From positions 38,083-102,082 of IMG/VR virus record IMGVR_UViG_3300046535_000869: a stretch of 64,000 nt of DNA, one strand, 5' to 3'. Numbering within the stretch: position 1 is the first letter of the stretch; each line of letters opens with the position of its first letter. Under the pieces are notes generated by a model. It did no database searches and had not been told where the DNA came from. It saw only the letters and a list, made by a program, of their open reading frames with translations. This DNA is from a virus. Both the position numbers and the translations under genes were made by a program. Below are positions 32,610-41,174 of this stretch, one piece after another.

Positions 32610-32854
32610 CGCCAGCCCGCGTCGTAGAGGTCAACCTGCATCTGGAGGTTCAACCAGAACTCCGGCGTCGTCTTCGTGTACTGCGCGAAGATGAGCGCCA
32701 CGCGCGTCGACACATTCCGCCGACCGTGGATGATGTCGCCGAGGTACGTCGCCGCGATGCCCATCTTCCGCGCGGCGTCCTGCTGGGTCTCGGATAGAAA
32801 CTGCTCAATGAAGACCTGACCGGGAGGCGTCGGCTCGCGCTGCTTCGGCGTCAT
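32606..32854 (-). CDS. HigA-like antitoxin/regulator (HTH_XRE)
   Basis: The 82-residue protein has PGQVFIEQFLSETQQDAARK, then MGIAATYLGDIIHGRRNVS and TRVALIFAQYTKTTPEFWLNLQ. This matches the HigA addiction-module antidote family, including the PEFWLNLQ(x)xYDL ending. No HigB-type toxin lies beside it: the neighbours are a zinc ribbon and an HNH-like gene. It may act as a repressor or as an antitoxin against a host toxin. Confidence 0.8.
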   Translation of the reverse strand: MTPKQREPTPPGQVFIEQFLSETQQDAARKMGIAATYLGDIIHGRRNVSTRVALIFAQYTKTTPEFWLNLQMQVDLYDAGWR

Positions 32855-33258
32855 GCGACCTCTGTGCTCTGGACGATGCCCATGAACCTGCGCGCGTCCC
32901 TGAAGCGCAGCTTGATCCGCCGCTCAGTCACGTCGCGATGGCAAACGTGGCAGAGTCTTCCGCAAACTAAAATATTGAAGCGGAGGTATGGAGCCATCCC
33001 GCGTGTCGCCGAACGTGGCGGATCTTCGTGCATTTCATCCGGCCTTCCATCGCACTCGCCGCGCCTGAGACCAGCGCAGACCTGACAGCGCTCGTGCAGG
33101 AGGAAGACGATCTCATGGGTCTGCTGGATGATAGCCGCTTCGAGCGCGTCGGCTTGGTCCTTCTTCTCGGCGCGCGTCTGGCCGATGCCGAACGCCGCCG
33201 TCTGCTTGTACTGCTGGAGCGCCGAGCGTGCGCGCGTCAGCTTCTTCTTCGGCCTCAC
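32851..33258 (-). CDS. HNH-like protein with Cys/His clusters
   Basis: Start GTG 33258 in a GTGA overlap. The 135-residue protein has a basic helical N-terminal half. Then come CQVCAGLRRGECDGRPDEMH and ILVCGRLCHVCHRDV. The spacing of Cys pairs with a central H-E-D resembles phage HNH/NinG-like nucleases, but a canonical HNH triad is not clear. Confidence 0.5.
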   Translation of the reverse strand: MRPKKKLTRARSALQQYKQTAAFGIGQTRAEKKDQADALEAAIIQQTHEIVFLLHERCQVCAGLRRGECDGRPDEMHEDPPRSATRGMAPYLRFNILVCGRLCHVCHRDVTERRIKLRFRDARRFMGIVQSTEVA

Positions 33259-33491
33259 ATGACCCGCCTTCCGTCGGTCGCTTGGTCGTTCCGTTTGATG
33301 TGTAGCACAGCTCCGCTGAAGTCTGCATCGAGCGCGACCAGCGGACAGCCTGTCGAGCCGTCGAGCCGGTAGGTTGTCCCGCAGGACCGGCAGACGAAGT
33401 CGCCGACGCGCAGCACCATCCGATTGTCTTGGTCGAGGCCGAGGCTCCAGCCTAACTTCAGGTCTGGCGCAGCGCAGCACAGCTCAGTCAT
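33255..33491 (-). CDS. Zinc-binding small protein
   Basis: The 78-residue protein contains CC near the start, CRSC at ~34-37, and another Cys at ~49. The gene shares TGATG/GTGA overlaps with its neighbours. Function unknown. Confidence 0.5.
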   Translation of the reverse strand: MTELCCAAPDLKLGWSLGLDQDNRMVLRVGDFVCRSCGTTYRLDGSTGCPLVALDADFSGAVLHIKRNDQATDGRRVM

Positions 33492-33673
33492 ACGTCATGC
33501 TTCAATCTGCCGAGGATCATGTGCTCCACGGCCTGCTGTTGTTTCGGCGTGACGACGCCGGACGCGACCATCGTCGCCCGGATGCCCGTCATCGTCTCGC
33601 GACACCAGTCGTACTTGCCGGTCGCTAGATGCCGGTCGATGACGTCGATGTAGTACTCGGCTGACGGCTTCAT
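33488..33673 (-). CDS. Small helical protein, unknown
   Basis: The 61-residue protein MKPSAEYYIDVIDRHLATG... is helical throughout. No family is recognised. It is coupled to neighbours on both sides. Confidence 0.5.
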   Translation of the reverse strand: MKPSAEYYIDVIDRHLATGKYDWCRETMTGIRATMVASGVVTPKQQQAVEHMILGRLKHDV

Positions 33674-34143
33674 TCGAGGTCGATCTTTCTGGTCTTCCCG
33701 TCCGGGAGGACCGGGTCCACGTAGGGTTCAGGCTTCGGCTTTTTGACCGGCGGGAACTTCGGCACGCGCCCGCCGCCGTCGAACTCGTACTCCTCGTCTG
33801 GCGCTTCGTGCGAGACCGACACGCTCGGCGACGGCGAGTACGAGAAGTCCGAATGCGAACCTGACTCCGACTCCGAGTACTCCGGGTCCAGCGTGACACC
33901 GGCCGGGATATGCTTCGCCGCCGACAGGACGCCGTAGACTTGCTGCTTCGCCAGCATCACTGCCTCGTCGCTCGCGTCGCCAACGCCGACGGCCTTCGCG
34001 CTCCAATCGCTCGGATGGCCGTAGGTCTGCTGGCAGTGGTCGCAGAAGACGAACCGCCCGCCGCTGTAGAGCGCCCACTCCGGTTGATGGAACAGGATAC
34101 ACCGCAAGCGCGACGCCGCCGTGATTAGCTTGCCGGGCTTCAT
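33670..34143 (-). CDS. Protein with acidic Ser-rich middle and shared C-terminal tail
   Basis: The 157-residue protein has a Cys pair (CDHC, residues ~34-37). A Ser/Glu-rich middle follows (SESESGSHSDFSYSPSPS). The C-terminal tail KPKPEPYVDPVLPDGKTRKI ends in DLE. The same tail, with small changes, ends the next gene upstream. Function unknown. Confidence 0.55.
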   Translation of the reverse strand: MKPGKLITAASRLRCILFHQPEWALYSGGRFVFCDHCQQTYGHPSDWSAKAVGVGDASDEAVMLAKQQVYGVLSAAKHIPAGVTLDPEYSESESGSHSDFSYSPSPSVSVSHEAPDEEYEFDGGGRVPKFPPVKKPKPEPYVDPVLPDGKTRKIDLE

Positions 34144-34727
34144 TCGAGGTCAATCAGCCGCGTCTTGCCGTCGGCGAGGACCGGCTCAGGCTCCGGCTTC
34201 TTCGGCTCGATGACCTGGCGCGTCGCCCTTGGAGCAGGAACCAGTACCGCCTCGTTATTCCACGCCGGGTCGTAGGCGCTGTAGCCTGACGCGACCAGCG
34301 GGTAGACCTTCGGCTTCTGGAGACCAGAGACCCACTTCTTGACCGAGTCACTTAACGTTGTCACGTCTATCGGCGCGTCGAGGATGACCGTCGCCGTCCC
34401 GTCGTCTGGATGGTTCTCGTGGTTCCGAAGCGCCAGGCCAAGGTGCCACGGTGAGCACGCGACGATGGTCTTCCCGGTCTGCTTACTGACCTCAGAGCAG
34501 CGCGCCTGGAAGCCGTCGACGTCGACGCCGCAGACCGGACACGCGATGTCCTGGTGCTCGATGCCCGCCTGCTCGCGCGCCGCCTTGACCGCCTCCTTGA
34601 TGTGGTCGTTCGAGCATGCCTCCAGCTTGACGCCGTTGACCTGGGCCTCCCAGACGCCGCCCGTCAGGAAGCCGTGGCAGTACGAGCAGCGCCGAGCCGG
34701 AGGAGCCTTCGGAGACTCCAGGCCCAT
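34140..34727 (-). CDS. Zinc-binding protein with shared C-terminal tail
   Basis: Start ATG 34727 in a TAATG overlap with the cold-shock gene. The 195-residue protein has CSYC at ~14-17, a nearby Cys, and CPVCGVDVDGF at ~63-73. It ends KKPEPEPVLADGKTRLIDLE, nearly the same tail as the neighbouring gene. Nucleic-acid binding is plausible. Confidence 0.6.
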   Translation of the reverse strand: MGLESPKAPPARRCSYCHGFLTGGVWEAQVNGVKLEACSNDHIKEAVKAAREQAGIEHQDIACPVCGVDVDGFQARCSEVSKQTGKTIVACSPWHLGLALRNHENHPDDGTATVILDAPIDVTTLSDSVKKWVSGLQKPKVYPLVASGYSAYDPAWNNEAVLVPAPRATRQVIEPKKPEPEPVLADGKTRLIDLE

Positions 34728-35002
34728 TACTCGAAGATCCAGACCCTGGACGCGCGGTAGCCGTTCCCGTTGCCCTTTGTGTCCTTCGGCTTGCCGTCGT
34801 CGTCGAGGACCGGGACGAACTTGCAGTCCATGTCGTTGACGACGTCCTCCCACGGAACCGGCGAGCCGGTCATCATCGACCGATGGAAGAAGAAGTCCAT
34901 CCCGGTCTCCGTGTGACTGATGAAGCCGAACCCCTCGACTTGCTTCACGGCCTTGACCACACCGTTCAGCGTCGCCTTCTCCATCTCCTCCGTCAGATTC
35001 AT
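34727..35002 (-). CDS. Cold-shock domain protein
   Basis: The 91-residue protein has NGVVKAVKQVEGFGFISH and FFFHRSM, the RNP1-like (GFGFI) and RNP2-like (FFFH) strands of a cold-shock OB fold. It ends NGYRASRVWIFE. Such proteins bind single-stranded RNA or DNA and could act as RNA chaperones during infection. The loop after RNP2 is longer than in bacterial CspA. Confidence 0.78.
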   Translation of the reverse strand: MNLTEEMEKATLNGVVKAVKQVEGFGFISHTETGMDFFFHRSMMTGSPVPWEDVVNDMDCKFVPVLDDDGKPKDTKGNGNGYRASRVWIFE

Positions 35003-35003
35003 C

Positions 35004-35450
35004 TCACGCCTCCGTATGCCAGTGTTTTCGCGGTCGCCCCACTTTGTTGTAGGGCGGGTTGTGTTCGACGATGAGCGCCTTCTCGAACTTCAGATCCTGG
35101 CGTTCCCCGGTTGACCAGTCCGTCGGCGGACGCCTCACGCTGACCGTCCAGTCGCTCCAGTTCACACAGGTCCAGCCCTTCCCGTTCGCCAGCGCGCTCC
35201 GCAATCGCAGCGCGATTGGCATCTCCGTCAGGCCGACGTACTGAACCGTGCCGTCAGGCGACCGCAGGATGTATGCCCCCGTCGCCAGGTCCGTCCGGTC
35301 CTCCCTGCCGAAGACCGCCTTCCTCGATACGATGTCAATAATCAGGACGCGCTCACTCTCAGCGCCGCTGTCAGGAACCGCGACATAACGCGCACGAAAC
35401 CGACGACAGTACCGCTCCTCGATGTCCCAAAGATCCTTAGAAGTAGCCAT
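35004..35450 (-). CDS. GIY-YIG endonuclease
   Basis: The 148-residue protein has GAYILRSPDGTVQYVGLTE, the GIY-YIG pair, then a conserved Arg region and KALIVEHNPPYNK, the Glu and Asn parts of the fold. GGGAGGAG precedes the ATG. A distinctly AT-rich leader (35451-35568) precedes it, unlike the rest of the phage, which suggests a homing endonuclease gene acquired from elsewhere. Confidence 0.75.
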   Translation of the reverse strand: MATSKDLWDIEERYCRRFRARYVAVPDSGAESERVLIIDIVSRKAVFGREDRTDLATGAYILRSPDGTVQYVGLTEMPIALRLRSALANGKGWTCVNWSDWTVSVRRPPTDWSTGERQDLKFEKALIVEHNPPYNKVGRPRKHWHTEA

Positions 35451-35568
35451 AATCTCCTCCCTCTAATACTGAGAATAAAGTAAGAATACCCTACTTTAAG
35501 AAAGTTCCTTTAGAGAGAGAAGTAGAAAAGTTTCTAAAAATGGTCGTTCTTTGTTTACTCTCACTTCG
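35451..35568. other. AT-rich intergenic region
   Basis: This 118-base gap is far richer in A and T than the flanks. On the plus strand AAAGTAAGAATACCCTACTT forms a near-palindrome, and CTTTAAGAAAG is another. No TTGACA-type promoter is found. It could hold a promoter for the GIY-YIG gene, an end of a mobile segment, or an origin element. Confidence 0.4.
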
Positions 35569-37767
35569 TCAGCCTTCAAAAAGATCTTCCTTGGTTAGCT
35601 CGAAGCCCTTGTAGGCGACTGTGTTATGGACCTTCACGCGCTCGAACGGTCGACGCGCCATCAGGTTACTGAACGACTTCGACGTCATCATCTCGCGCTC
35701 CCGAATGCCCTGGGCTTCAGCCCATTTACGATAAGCGTTGTAGAGCGCTGGTAGAGAGACCACCGACGTCACCGTCGCCGCGTCGCACCTGGTCCGCGCC
35801 TCGAAGAACTCGGCGACCGGATCTTCCCCTTGCTGGTAGACCTCCGTCGCCTCCTGGACGACCGGCGGAATCGGCAGGCCGTGTGCCTGCCATTCGAGAC
35901 AGCCTCGCACAGCCCATGCCAAGATGCCTGGCGCTTCCGCCTTCAGCGTCTGCCGTAGCGTTCGATCTTCGGCCGAGCCTTGGAACGTTCGCAGGAACGG
36001 AACCAGGCGGACCCGCCGCCAGAACCCGAAGCTGTCATCGGCGACCTTCGGCCGATGGTTCACGCCCAGCCAGATCTTCCCTTGCGGGCGAATCGTGAAC
36101 GACCGGCCGTACTTGTGCTCAGCCCGGAGACTTTCGCCGCCGGTAAAGTTTTTCAGCGTGTGCTCGTTCATCCGGCTGTTCGGCTTGATCTCGGCCGCGA
36201 AGACCAGACGCTTACCCCGGAAGTCCGCGTTGTGGAACGTGTTCTGGTCCGCGCCGTTCCCGGCGAAGATCCGCATGTCGGCCCGATGGCCGTAGGTTCC
36301 CCAGACGGTCTCCAATGTATCAAGGAATATACTTTTGCCGTTGCTCCCGGCCCCGTAGGCGACGAAGAAACACTGCTCGCGCATGTCGGCCGTTAGGCTG
36401 TAGCCGAGCGCCCGATGGATGTACGTGACAATCTCCAGGTTCTCCTCGAACACTTCCTCGACGAAGCGCTCCCACCTGGGACACGTCGCGTCCTTGTCGT
36501 AGGGTGTGCCAGTCTGCTGGGTGATGCAGTCGTCGAACTGCCCAGGCCGTAGCTCGCCCGTCTTCAGATCGAGCACGCCGTTCGGACAGCCCATCAGCCA
36601 GCCGTTCGAGTCCCAGGCTTCGCCGTCGCTCGCGATGGGCGTCAGCGCCCGCGCCTGGCCCATCATCGCCACGATCTTCCCGCGCTGTTCCCGGCCCAGG
36701 GCGAACTCCGTGATGGCCTTGCGCCGGGAGTAGTCGGTCAGCTCGGTCGACGCTGCCGCCTCGGCCTGCCACTTCCTGACGTGTTCGTGCGCCAGGCGGT
36801 AGGCGTGCTCGTCCGCGTCCGGTCGCCAGTGATGCCCTTGCCAGATCAACCACTGCTCGCGCTGGTGGTCGAACCGGACGACGTCGCCGAACCGGTCACG
36901 GAACGCCTCCGCCGCGCCCAGGTCGGTCAGGTTGTACGCGCCTGGGTCGATGACGCCCTTCGCCAGCGGGACCGGCCCCTCGACGACAATCGGCGCGAGG
37001 CCCGCCGCCGGGACGACGTAGAGCGCCGCCGCCAGCCGGGCCTTCAGATCGTCGGCCGTGTTCCCGGCGTTCAGCCAGTCGCTGACATCGCCATGCGCGC
37101 CCAGGCCAGGGAGATCGACGACGTTCACGCCGAGGCCCGCCGCCTTCGACTTCTGCGCGACGACGTCGGCATGGTTTTTGCCAGCTTCGTCGTTGTCTGG
37201 CAGGATGATGATCCGCGCCGCGCCCGCCGCCTTGAGCGCCTGGGACTCGCCCGCGCCCCACTTCTTCGCGCCCGCCGTCGATGTCGTGGCCGGGATGCCG
37301 ACGGACCAGAGGCGATCCGCGTCCTTCTCGCCCTCGACGACGACGACGACCTCCTTGTCCTTCAGCTCGTTCAGCCGGTACGGGAGGCGCTTGACGCCGG
37401 TCATATTCCAGACCCAGCCGCCGACGCCGTCCGGCCGACGCTGGCGGAACTGCTTCCCAGGGTAGCGGCAGACCTGGTAGACGAGCGCCCCGAAGGCGTC
37501 CTTGTAGTCGTAGGTCGCGATGGGGAGCTGCTCGACCGGGTCGGTCTTCGTGAACAGGTCCGCCATGCTCAGGCCCATCGCCGACAGAATCGAGGACGGC
37601 GCGCAGCCCGCGTGACAGAAGATCAGCGCCCGGCCGTCGTCGCCCTCGTCAATCTTGAGACTTTGGACCTGGTCTTCGTGCGCCGGACAGCGACCTAACC
37701 AGCCGCCGTTGCCAGGTTTGACTCCGCCGATCTTTGTGAGTAGAGCCTCGACTGCACTTGATGGCAC
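35569..37767 (-). CDS. D5-like primase-helicase
   Basis: Start GTG 37767 with GGAGGC upstream. The 732-residue protein has a CHC2-type zinc site (CPAH near 27, CHAGC at 51-55), a TOPRIM domain (EGEKD 145-149, DNDEAG 191-196) and a D5_N region. An SF3-type helicase follows, with GAGSNGKS at 474-481. It would unwind DNA and prime replication. This is the main replication enzyme visible; no polymerase is seen in the window. Confidence 0.9.
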   Translation of the reverse strand: MPSSAVEALLTKIGGVKPGNGGWLGRCPAHEDQVQSLKIDEGDDGRALIFCHAGCAPSSILSAMGLSMADLFTKTDPVEQLPIATYDYKDAFGALVYQVCRYPGKQFRQRRPDGVGGWVWNMTGVKRLPYRLNELKDKEVVVVVEGEKDADRLWSVGIPATTSTAGAKKWGAGESQALKAAGAARIIILPDNDEAGKNHADVVAQKSKAAGLGVNVVDLPGLGAHGDVSDWLNAGNTADDLKARLAAALYVVPAAGLAPIVVEGPVPLAKGVIDPGAYNLTDLGAAEAFRDRFGDVVRFDHQREQWLIWQGHHWRPDADEHAYRLAHEHVRKWQAEAAASTELTDYSRRKAITEFALGREQRGKIVAMMGQARALTPIASDGEAWDSNGWLMGCPNGVLDLKTGELRPGQFDDCITQQTGTPYDKDATCPRWERFVEEVFEENLEIVTYIHRALGYSLTADMREQCFFVAYGAGSNGKSIFLDTLETVWGTYGHRADMRIFAGNGADQNTFHNADFRGKRLVFAAEIKPNSRMNEHTLKNFTGGESLRAEHKYGRSFTIRPQGKIWLGVNHRPKVADDSFGFWRRVRLVPFLRTFQGSAEDRTLRQTLKAEAPGILAWAVRGCLEWQAHGLPIPPVVQEATEVYQQGEDPVAEFFEARTRCDAATVTSVVSLPALYNAYRKWAEAQGIREREMMTSKSFSNLMARRPFERVKVHNTVAYKGFELTKEDLFEG

Positions 37768-37855
37768 GCCTCCGCCTCCAGCCCCAGGTTCGTAGTGTCA
37801 CAGATGAAGACCGCGAGCCGGAGGGAAGCCGGGACGCCAGGGAAGAATAAAGTCA

Positions 37856-38704
37856 TCATCGTCGTCGTCTCACGCCCGCGTGGACAGGCACAGCCCGCAC
37901 GCCAGGATAGGCTTTCTCGACTTGCTCCTTGAGCGCCGTGGCCTGCTTGTTGAGCTGAGGCCCCAGCGCGTCCATCAGAGGCTCGATGTCAAGATGGCAG
38001 CGCCCGGCGAGCCAGGCTTCCATCAGCAGCTTGAAGTCGAAGACCTCGGCGGACCAGGTCGTCCGCACGCTCGCGCCTGCTATCGGTGCGGGCCGACGCT
38101 CGATCTCCACAGGTGCGGCCTTAACCTGGACGGCCGCGACGGCCGCGCTCTCCTGGCGGAAGGCTTCCGCGAGCGCCGGGTTCGGCTCGGCCTCCGCGAT
38201 CCGCTCGTAGGTTGCCGCCTTCGCCGCCTGGGCCGCGCGTGCCGCCGCGTCAGCGGCCTCCTGGTCGCGTCGCTGCTTCTCCCTGGCCAGTCTGTCCTGC
38301 TCGACCTTGAACGCGCCCAGGCGTCGCGACAGGGCCTGCTTGACCGGCTCCAGCGGCTTGGCGACCTCGCCCTCCAGCGCCCGGACGGTGTTGACCAGGG
38401 TGTTCAGCGGCCCCTTGAACCTGGCGTAGTGCTCGACGATCTTGAGCTGAAGGTCTCCCAGTTCCTGGATGACCTCGAAGCCCCGCTTGTTCGCGTCCTC
38501 GTCGACGACCAGTAGCTCGGTCGCCGTCGCGATGAGGATCTCGTCGTCGATGGACAGCTCGAAGGCGTTCGCCTTGAGCGCCGCGACCAGGCCGTCGAGC
38601 GCCGCCTGGCTGGTCAGCTTGTTGTTGAGGATCGTCAGCGCGTCCGGGTCGCGCGCCACTTCGATGTCAGGTAATGCTCGGCCGTGGTCTTCCATCTTCG
38701 TCAT
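37856..38704 (-). CDS. Coiled-coil protein of recombination module
   Basis: The 282-residue protein is helical, with an Ala/Glu/Arg coiled coil (residues ~125-175). The C-terminal segment runs FDFKLLMEAWLAGRCHLDIE to AYPGVRAV. I recall similar endings in proteins sitting beside annealases and exonucleases in phages. It overlaps the exonuclease gene by 38 bases. Function unproven. Confidence 0.55.
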   Translation of the reverse strand: MTKMEDHGRALPDIEVARDPDALTILNNKLTSQAALDGLVAALKANAFELSIDDEILIATATELLVVDEDANKRGFEVIQELGDLQLKIVEHYARFKGPLNTLVNTVRALEGEVAKPLEPVKQALSRRLGAFKVEQDRLAREKQRRDQEAADAAARAAQAAKAATYERIAEAEPNPALAEAFRQESAAVAAVQVKAAPVEIERRPAPIAGASVRTTWSAEVFDFKLLMEAWLAGRCHLDIEPLMDALGPQLNKQATALKEQVEKAYPGVRAVPVHAGVRRRR

Positions 38705-39227
38705 CTCCTCCGTGTGTCCGTGGTATCCAGTAGTCGCCGTCGTTCGTGACCATGTCTATCGCCGACGCCCGATCATACTCGAAGCGCCGATGGTCGGCCG
38801 GGTCCTCGTATAACTGCAAGCCGTACTTGCCGTTAGCGCCCAGGTAGCAGGCCCAGCGCGCGCCGGTCGGGTGCAGCGCGTTGTACGCCGCGAGCTGCTG
38901 TCCGTGCCAGGCCGACCTCCCGCCCGTCTTGAAGTCGAGGATGGCCCGCGTCCCGAACAGGTTCGAGCAGACCCGGTCGATCCGTCCCGCCAGGCAGTCC
39001 GCCTGCACCTCCAGCTCCGTCGCCTCGTAGGTCGGCCGGACGATAGCGAGGAACATCTGGTACGCCTCGACATAACCCCAGAGGCCCTCCGGCACGTTCA
39101 GCGACTCGCCCCGGTCCATCGCCTCCGTCAAGCTGTGAACCGCCTGGCCCCGCGCCGCCGCCTCCGGCGAGAACCAGGTCTTGTCAATCCGACCGGCGAG
39201 CGTCAGGACTTGCGTGACCGATATCAA
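38667..39227 (-). CDS. Cas4/RecB-like PD-(D/E)xK exonuclease
   Basis: The 186-residue protein has RGQAVHSLTEAMDRG (motif His and helix), then LAGRIDRVCSN (Asp), then ILDFKTGG (Asp-x-Lys) and QLAAYN. This is the RecB nuclease motif order, without the Cys cluster of Cas4. It would resect DNA ends to feed the adjacent annealing protein. Confidence 0.8.
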   Translation of the reverse strand: MISVTQVLTLAGRIDKTWFSPEAAARGQAVHSLTEAMDRGESLNVPEGLWGYVEAYQMFLAIVRPTYEATELEVQADCLAGRIDRVCSNLFGTRAILDFKTGGRSAWHGQQLAAYNALHPTGARWACYLGANGKYGLQLYEDPADHRRFEYDRASAIDMVTNDGDYWIPRTHGGDDEDGRPRPSIT

Positions 39228-39267
39228 CGGTCGTCCGTCAGCCCGCCGGTAGCGGACAGGTAAGCGC

Positions 39268-39357
39268 TCAGTCAGGACCGAACCTCTGCGCCAGGACCCA
39301 GAGCAGGACCAGCGACAGCACCGCCGTCAGGACGCCGCCCGCGATGTAGGCCAGCAT
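39268..39357 (-). CDS. Single-span membrane peptide (29 residues)
   Basis: ATG 39357 overlaps the upstream stop (TGATG). The peptide MLAYIAGGVLTAVLSLVLL... is almost entirely one hydrophobic helix with a short polar end. Coupling is the main support. Confidence 0.55.
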   Translation of the reverse strand: MLAYIAGGVLTAVLSLVLLWVLAQRFGPD

Positions 39358-39533
39358 CACATCCTCGCCCTGATGACGTCCTCGACGACCCGCTGCTCAA
39401 TGCCAGGGAATAAGGCCCGGATCTGCTCAGTCGACCAGCCGTCACGGAACAGGTCGACCATCGCCAGCTTGCACAACTCGACCCAGGCGTCTAGATCAAC
39501 CCGCCGCCGCCGCTGCTTCGGCTTGCCCTTCAC
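39357..39533 (-). CDS. Basic helical protein (58 residues)
   Basis: GTG 39533 lies in a GTGA overlap with the annealase-like gene. The sequence has a basic start (KGKPKQRRRRVDL) and a helix-turn-helix-like part (FRDGWSTEQIRALFPGIEQR). It might bind DNA. Confidence 0.55.
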   Translation of the reverse strand: MKGKPKQRRRRVDLDAWVELCKLAMVDLFRDGWSTEQIRALFPGIEQRVVEDVIRARM

Positions 39534-40684
39534 CGGCTCACCGGCAGGTCGAACTTCGTCACGTTGTAGCTGCCCCGCTTGTTGCCCGGCTCCAGGACCG
39601 GCAGGACGAGCGCGCCGCTCGACCGGTAATCCTCCGCCTGGGCCGCGACCTTCTCGTCCAGGGTCGTCGCGCTGTTGGCGTTCTGCCCGTCGCTCGCCTT
39701 CACCGCGCCGCCGAACTTGACGACGTAGAGGTTCCAGCCGCCGCGCGAGTTGGTCCCGGACTTCAGCTTGTCGACCGCCGTGACCTTCACGCCCGCGTGA
39801 CTCGCGACGACCTCCGGCCCAGGCTCCGGCCCTGGCCCAGTCTGCGCGACCGATGGCTCGACCTTCGGCTCGACCGCCGCGACGATAGCTGGCCCGATGG
39901 TCTGCTCGACCGCCTGCTTGAGCGTCGGCCCATCGAGGACGACCGCCTTGACGTCGATGATCGGCTGATGGCTCAGGTCTTCCATGTCCTGGGTGAACAT
40001 CCCGGCCGACCGCGTGACGCCGATGACCGCGTCGATCTTCGCCCGCTTCTTCGCCATCTTCAGGACGGTGTTCTTCGCGTCCGCGATGTCCGGGTTCTCG
40101 ACGCGCCCGACTTCCTGGCTGATGATGTTCGGGTCGTTGTCGTTGAACTTCGCCCCACAGCCGCCCTTGTTCTTGAAGCACAGCCAGCCGCCGCCGTACT
40201 CCTGCTTGCCCTTGATGATCGCCGCCTGGCGACACTGCGGACAGAGACGCTGGGCCTGCCGCCAACGGTAGCGCGACTCGAACGTCGAGCACGATCCGAG
40301 GCCAGTGCCGAGGAAGCTGTCGTCCCGGCGAGATCGGAGCGTGCATTCGAGCATGTAGTCGAACAGCCCGCTGTCCCAGTCTTCGGTCTTGCTCAGGATT
40401 TTGTACTCGTCCGCCAGGCCGTAGATCTCGCACAGCTTGTCGGCCCCGGACTTCAGGAGCGTCATCTTGTTCCGCGTGCCTGGGATGACGCCGTAGTCGC
40501 CGCCGTCGTCGCCGCCGTCCTTGCTCTCCGTCAGGTAGTGCTGGCAGAACTCCTGGAACTTCTCCAGGTTCGTCTTCGCGACCGCGACCTCCAGGACTGG
40601 CATCAGGACGACCGCGCTCCGCTCGCGAATCATCATCCCGGTCCCGACCGTGTGCTCGATTGCTTCGTCCACTGCTGTCGTCAT
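39530..40684 (-). CDS. Putative recombination protein with zinc ribbon
   Basis: Start chosen at ATG 40684 after GAGGGAG. The 384-residue protein has DYGVIPGTRNKMTLLKSGAD and KLCEIYGLADEY, like RecT/Erf-type annealing proteins ('tLlKpGaekl...fgL'). Then come ESRYRWR, a Cys4 ribbon (CPQC...CGAKF), and NTVLKMAKKRAKIDAVIG, a block conserved in many phage replication-recombination proteins. The last ~150 residues are Ala/Pro-rich then beta-rich. It neighbours a RecB-like exonuclease, as annealases do. Confidence 0.6.
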   Translation of the reverse strand: MTTAVDEAIEHTVGTGMMIRERSAVVLMPVLEVAVAKTNLEKFQEFCQHYLTESKDGGDDGGDYGVIPGTRNKMTLLKSGADKLCEIYGLADEYKILSKTEDWDSGLFDYMLECTLRSRRDDSFLGTGLGSCSTFESRYRWRQAQRLCPQCRQAAIIKGKQEYGGGWLCFKNKGGCGAKFNDNDPNIISQEVGRVENPDIADAKNTVLKMAKKRAKIDAVIGVTRSAGMFTQDMEDLSHQPIIDVKAVVLDGPTLKQAVEQTIGPAIVAAVEPKVEPSVAQTGPGPEPGPEVVASHAGVKVTAVDKLKSGTNSRGGWNLYVVKFGGAVKASDGQNANSATTLDEKVAAQAEDYRSSGALVLPVLEPGNKRGSYNVTKFDLPVSR

Positions 40685-40746
40685 CGTCTCCCTCGTTTCT
40701 GTTGGTTGCATCTGCCGAGTATGTCACGCCCCTCTGACAGGGGAGG

Positions 40747-40935
40747 TCACGCCGCGCGGTTGATTTTTCTGGACGTCTCGGAGATCCGCCGCTTGTGGCG
40801 GGCCTTTATCTTCGACGCCCAGAAGACGGTCTTGTTCTGCCAGCGGCCCTTGCCTTCGCCGCTCGGCCGATGCTTCAGCGCGGTCTTCCTGAACCGCCGC
40901 TGCTTGCCGCCGACCTTCCGTATCGCGACGGTCAT
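40747..40935 (-). CDS. Very basic small protein
   Basis: The 62-residue protein MTVAIRKVGGKQRRFRKTAL... has about one third Lys/Arg. It is coupled to the upstream gene (TGATG). Likely nucleic-acid binding by charge alone. Confidence 0.5.
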   Translation of the reverse strand: MTVAIRKVGGKQRRFRKTALKHRPSGEGKGRWQNKTVFWASKIKARHKRRISETSRKINRAA

Positions 40936-41174
40936 CAGCTCGCCTTCGCGACGGTCGCGCCGTCCGGGAGCTGCACGTTGTCGGCGTGCTTGTCGACCAG
41001 GAGGCCGAGCACGTCCGCGCGCGTCACGCCCAGCCGCGACTCCGCCTGTCGGAGTTTTCGCAAGTGGAGCGCCGTGAAGGTGATCGTGACCGGGTGCTCG
41101 CGCACCTTGCCCCGGAACAGAGATCGCCGCCCTGGTCGAATCTTCGCTGCCTTCGTTTTTGCTGCCTTCGCCAT
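40935..41174 (-). CDS. Ribbon-helix-helix-like small regulator
   Basis: Start ATG 41174. The 79-residue protein has HPVTITFTALHLRKLRQAES followed by RLGVTRADVLGLLVDKH, the strand-helix-helix order of ribbon-helix-helix DNA-binding proteins. A basic tail precedes it. The Shine-Dalgarno site is weak. Confidence 0.55.
   Translation of the reverse strand: MAKAAKTKAAKIRPGRRSLFRGKVREHPVTITFTALHLRKLRQAESRLGVTRADVLGLLVDKHADNVQLPDGATVAKAS

Noticed and set aside
37750-37859. Small frame beginning ATGATG at 37859 over the start of the primase-helicase gene
   Set aside because: It overlaps both neighbours in other frames, has no coupling pattern and no recognisable composition, while the GTG start of the helicase has a good ribosome site.
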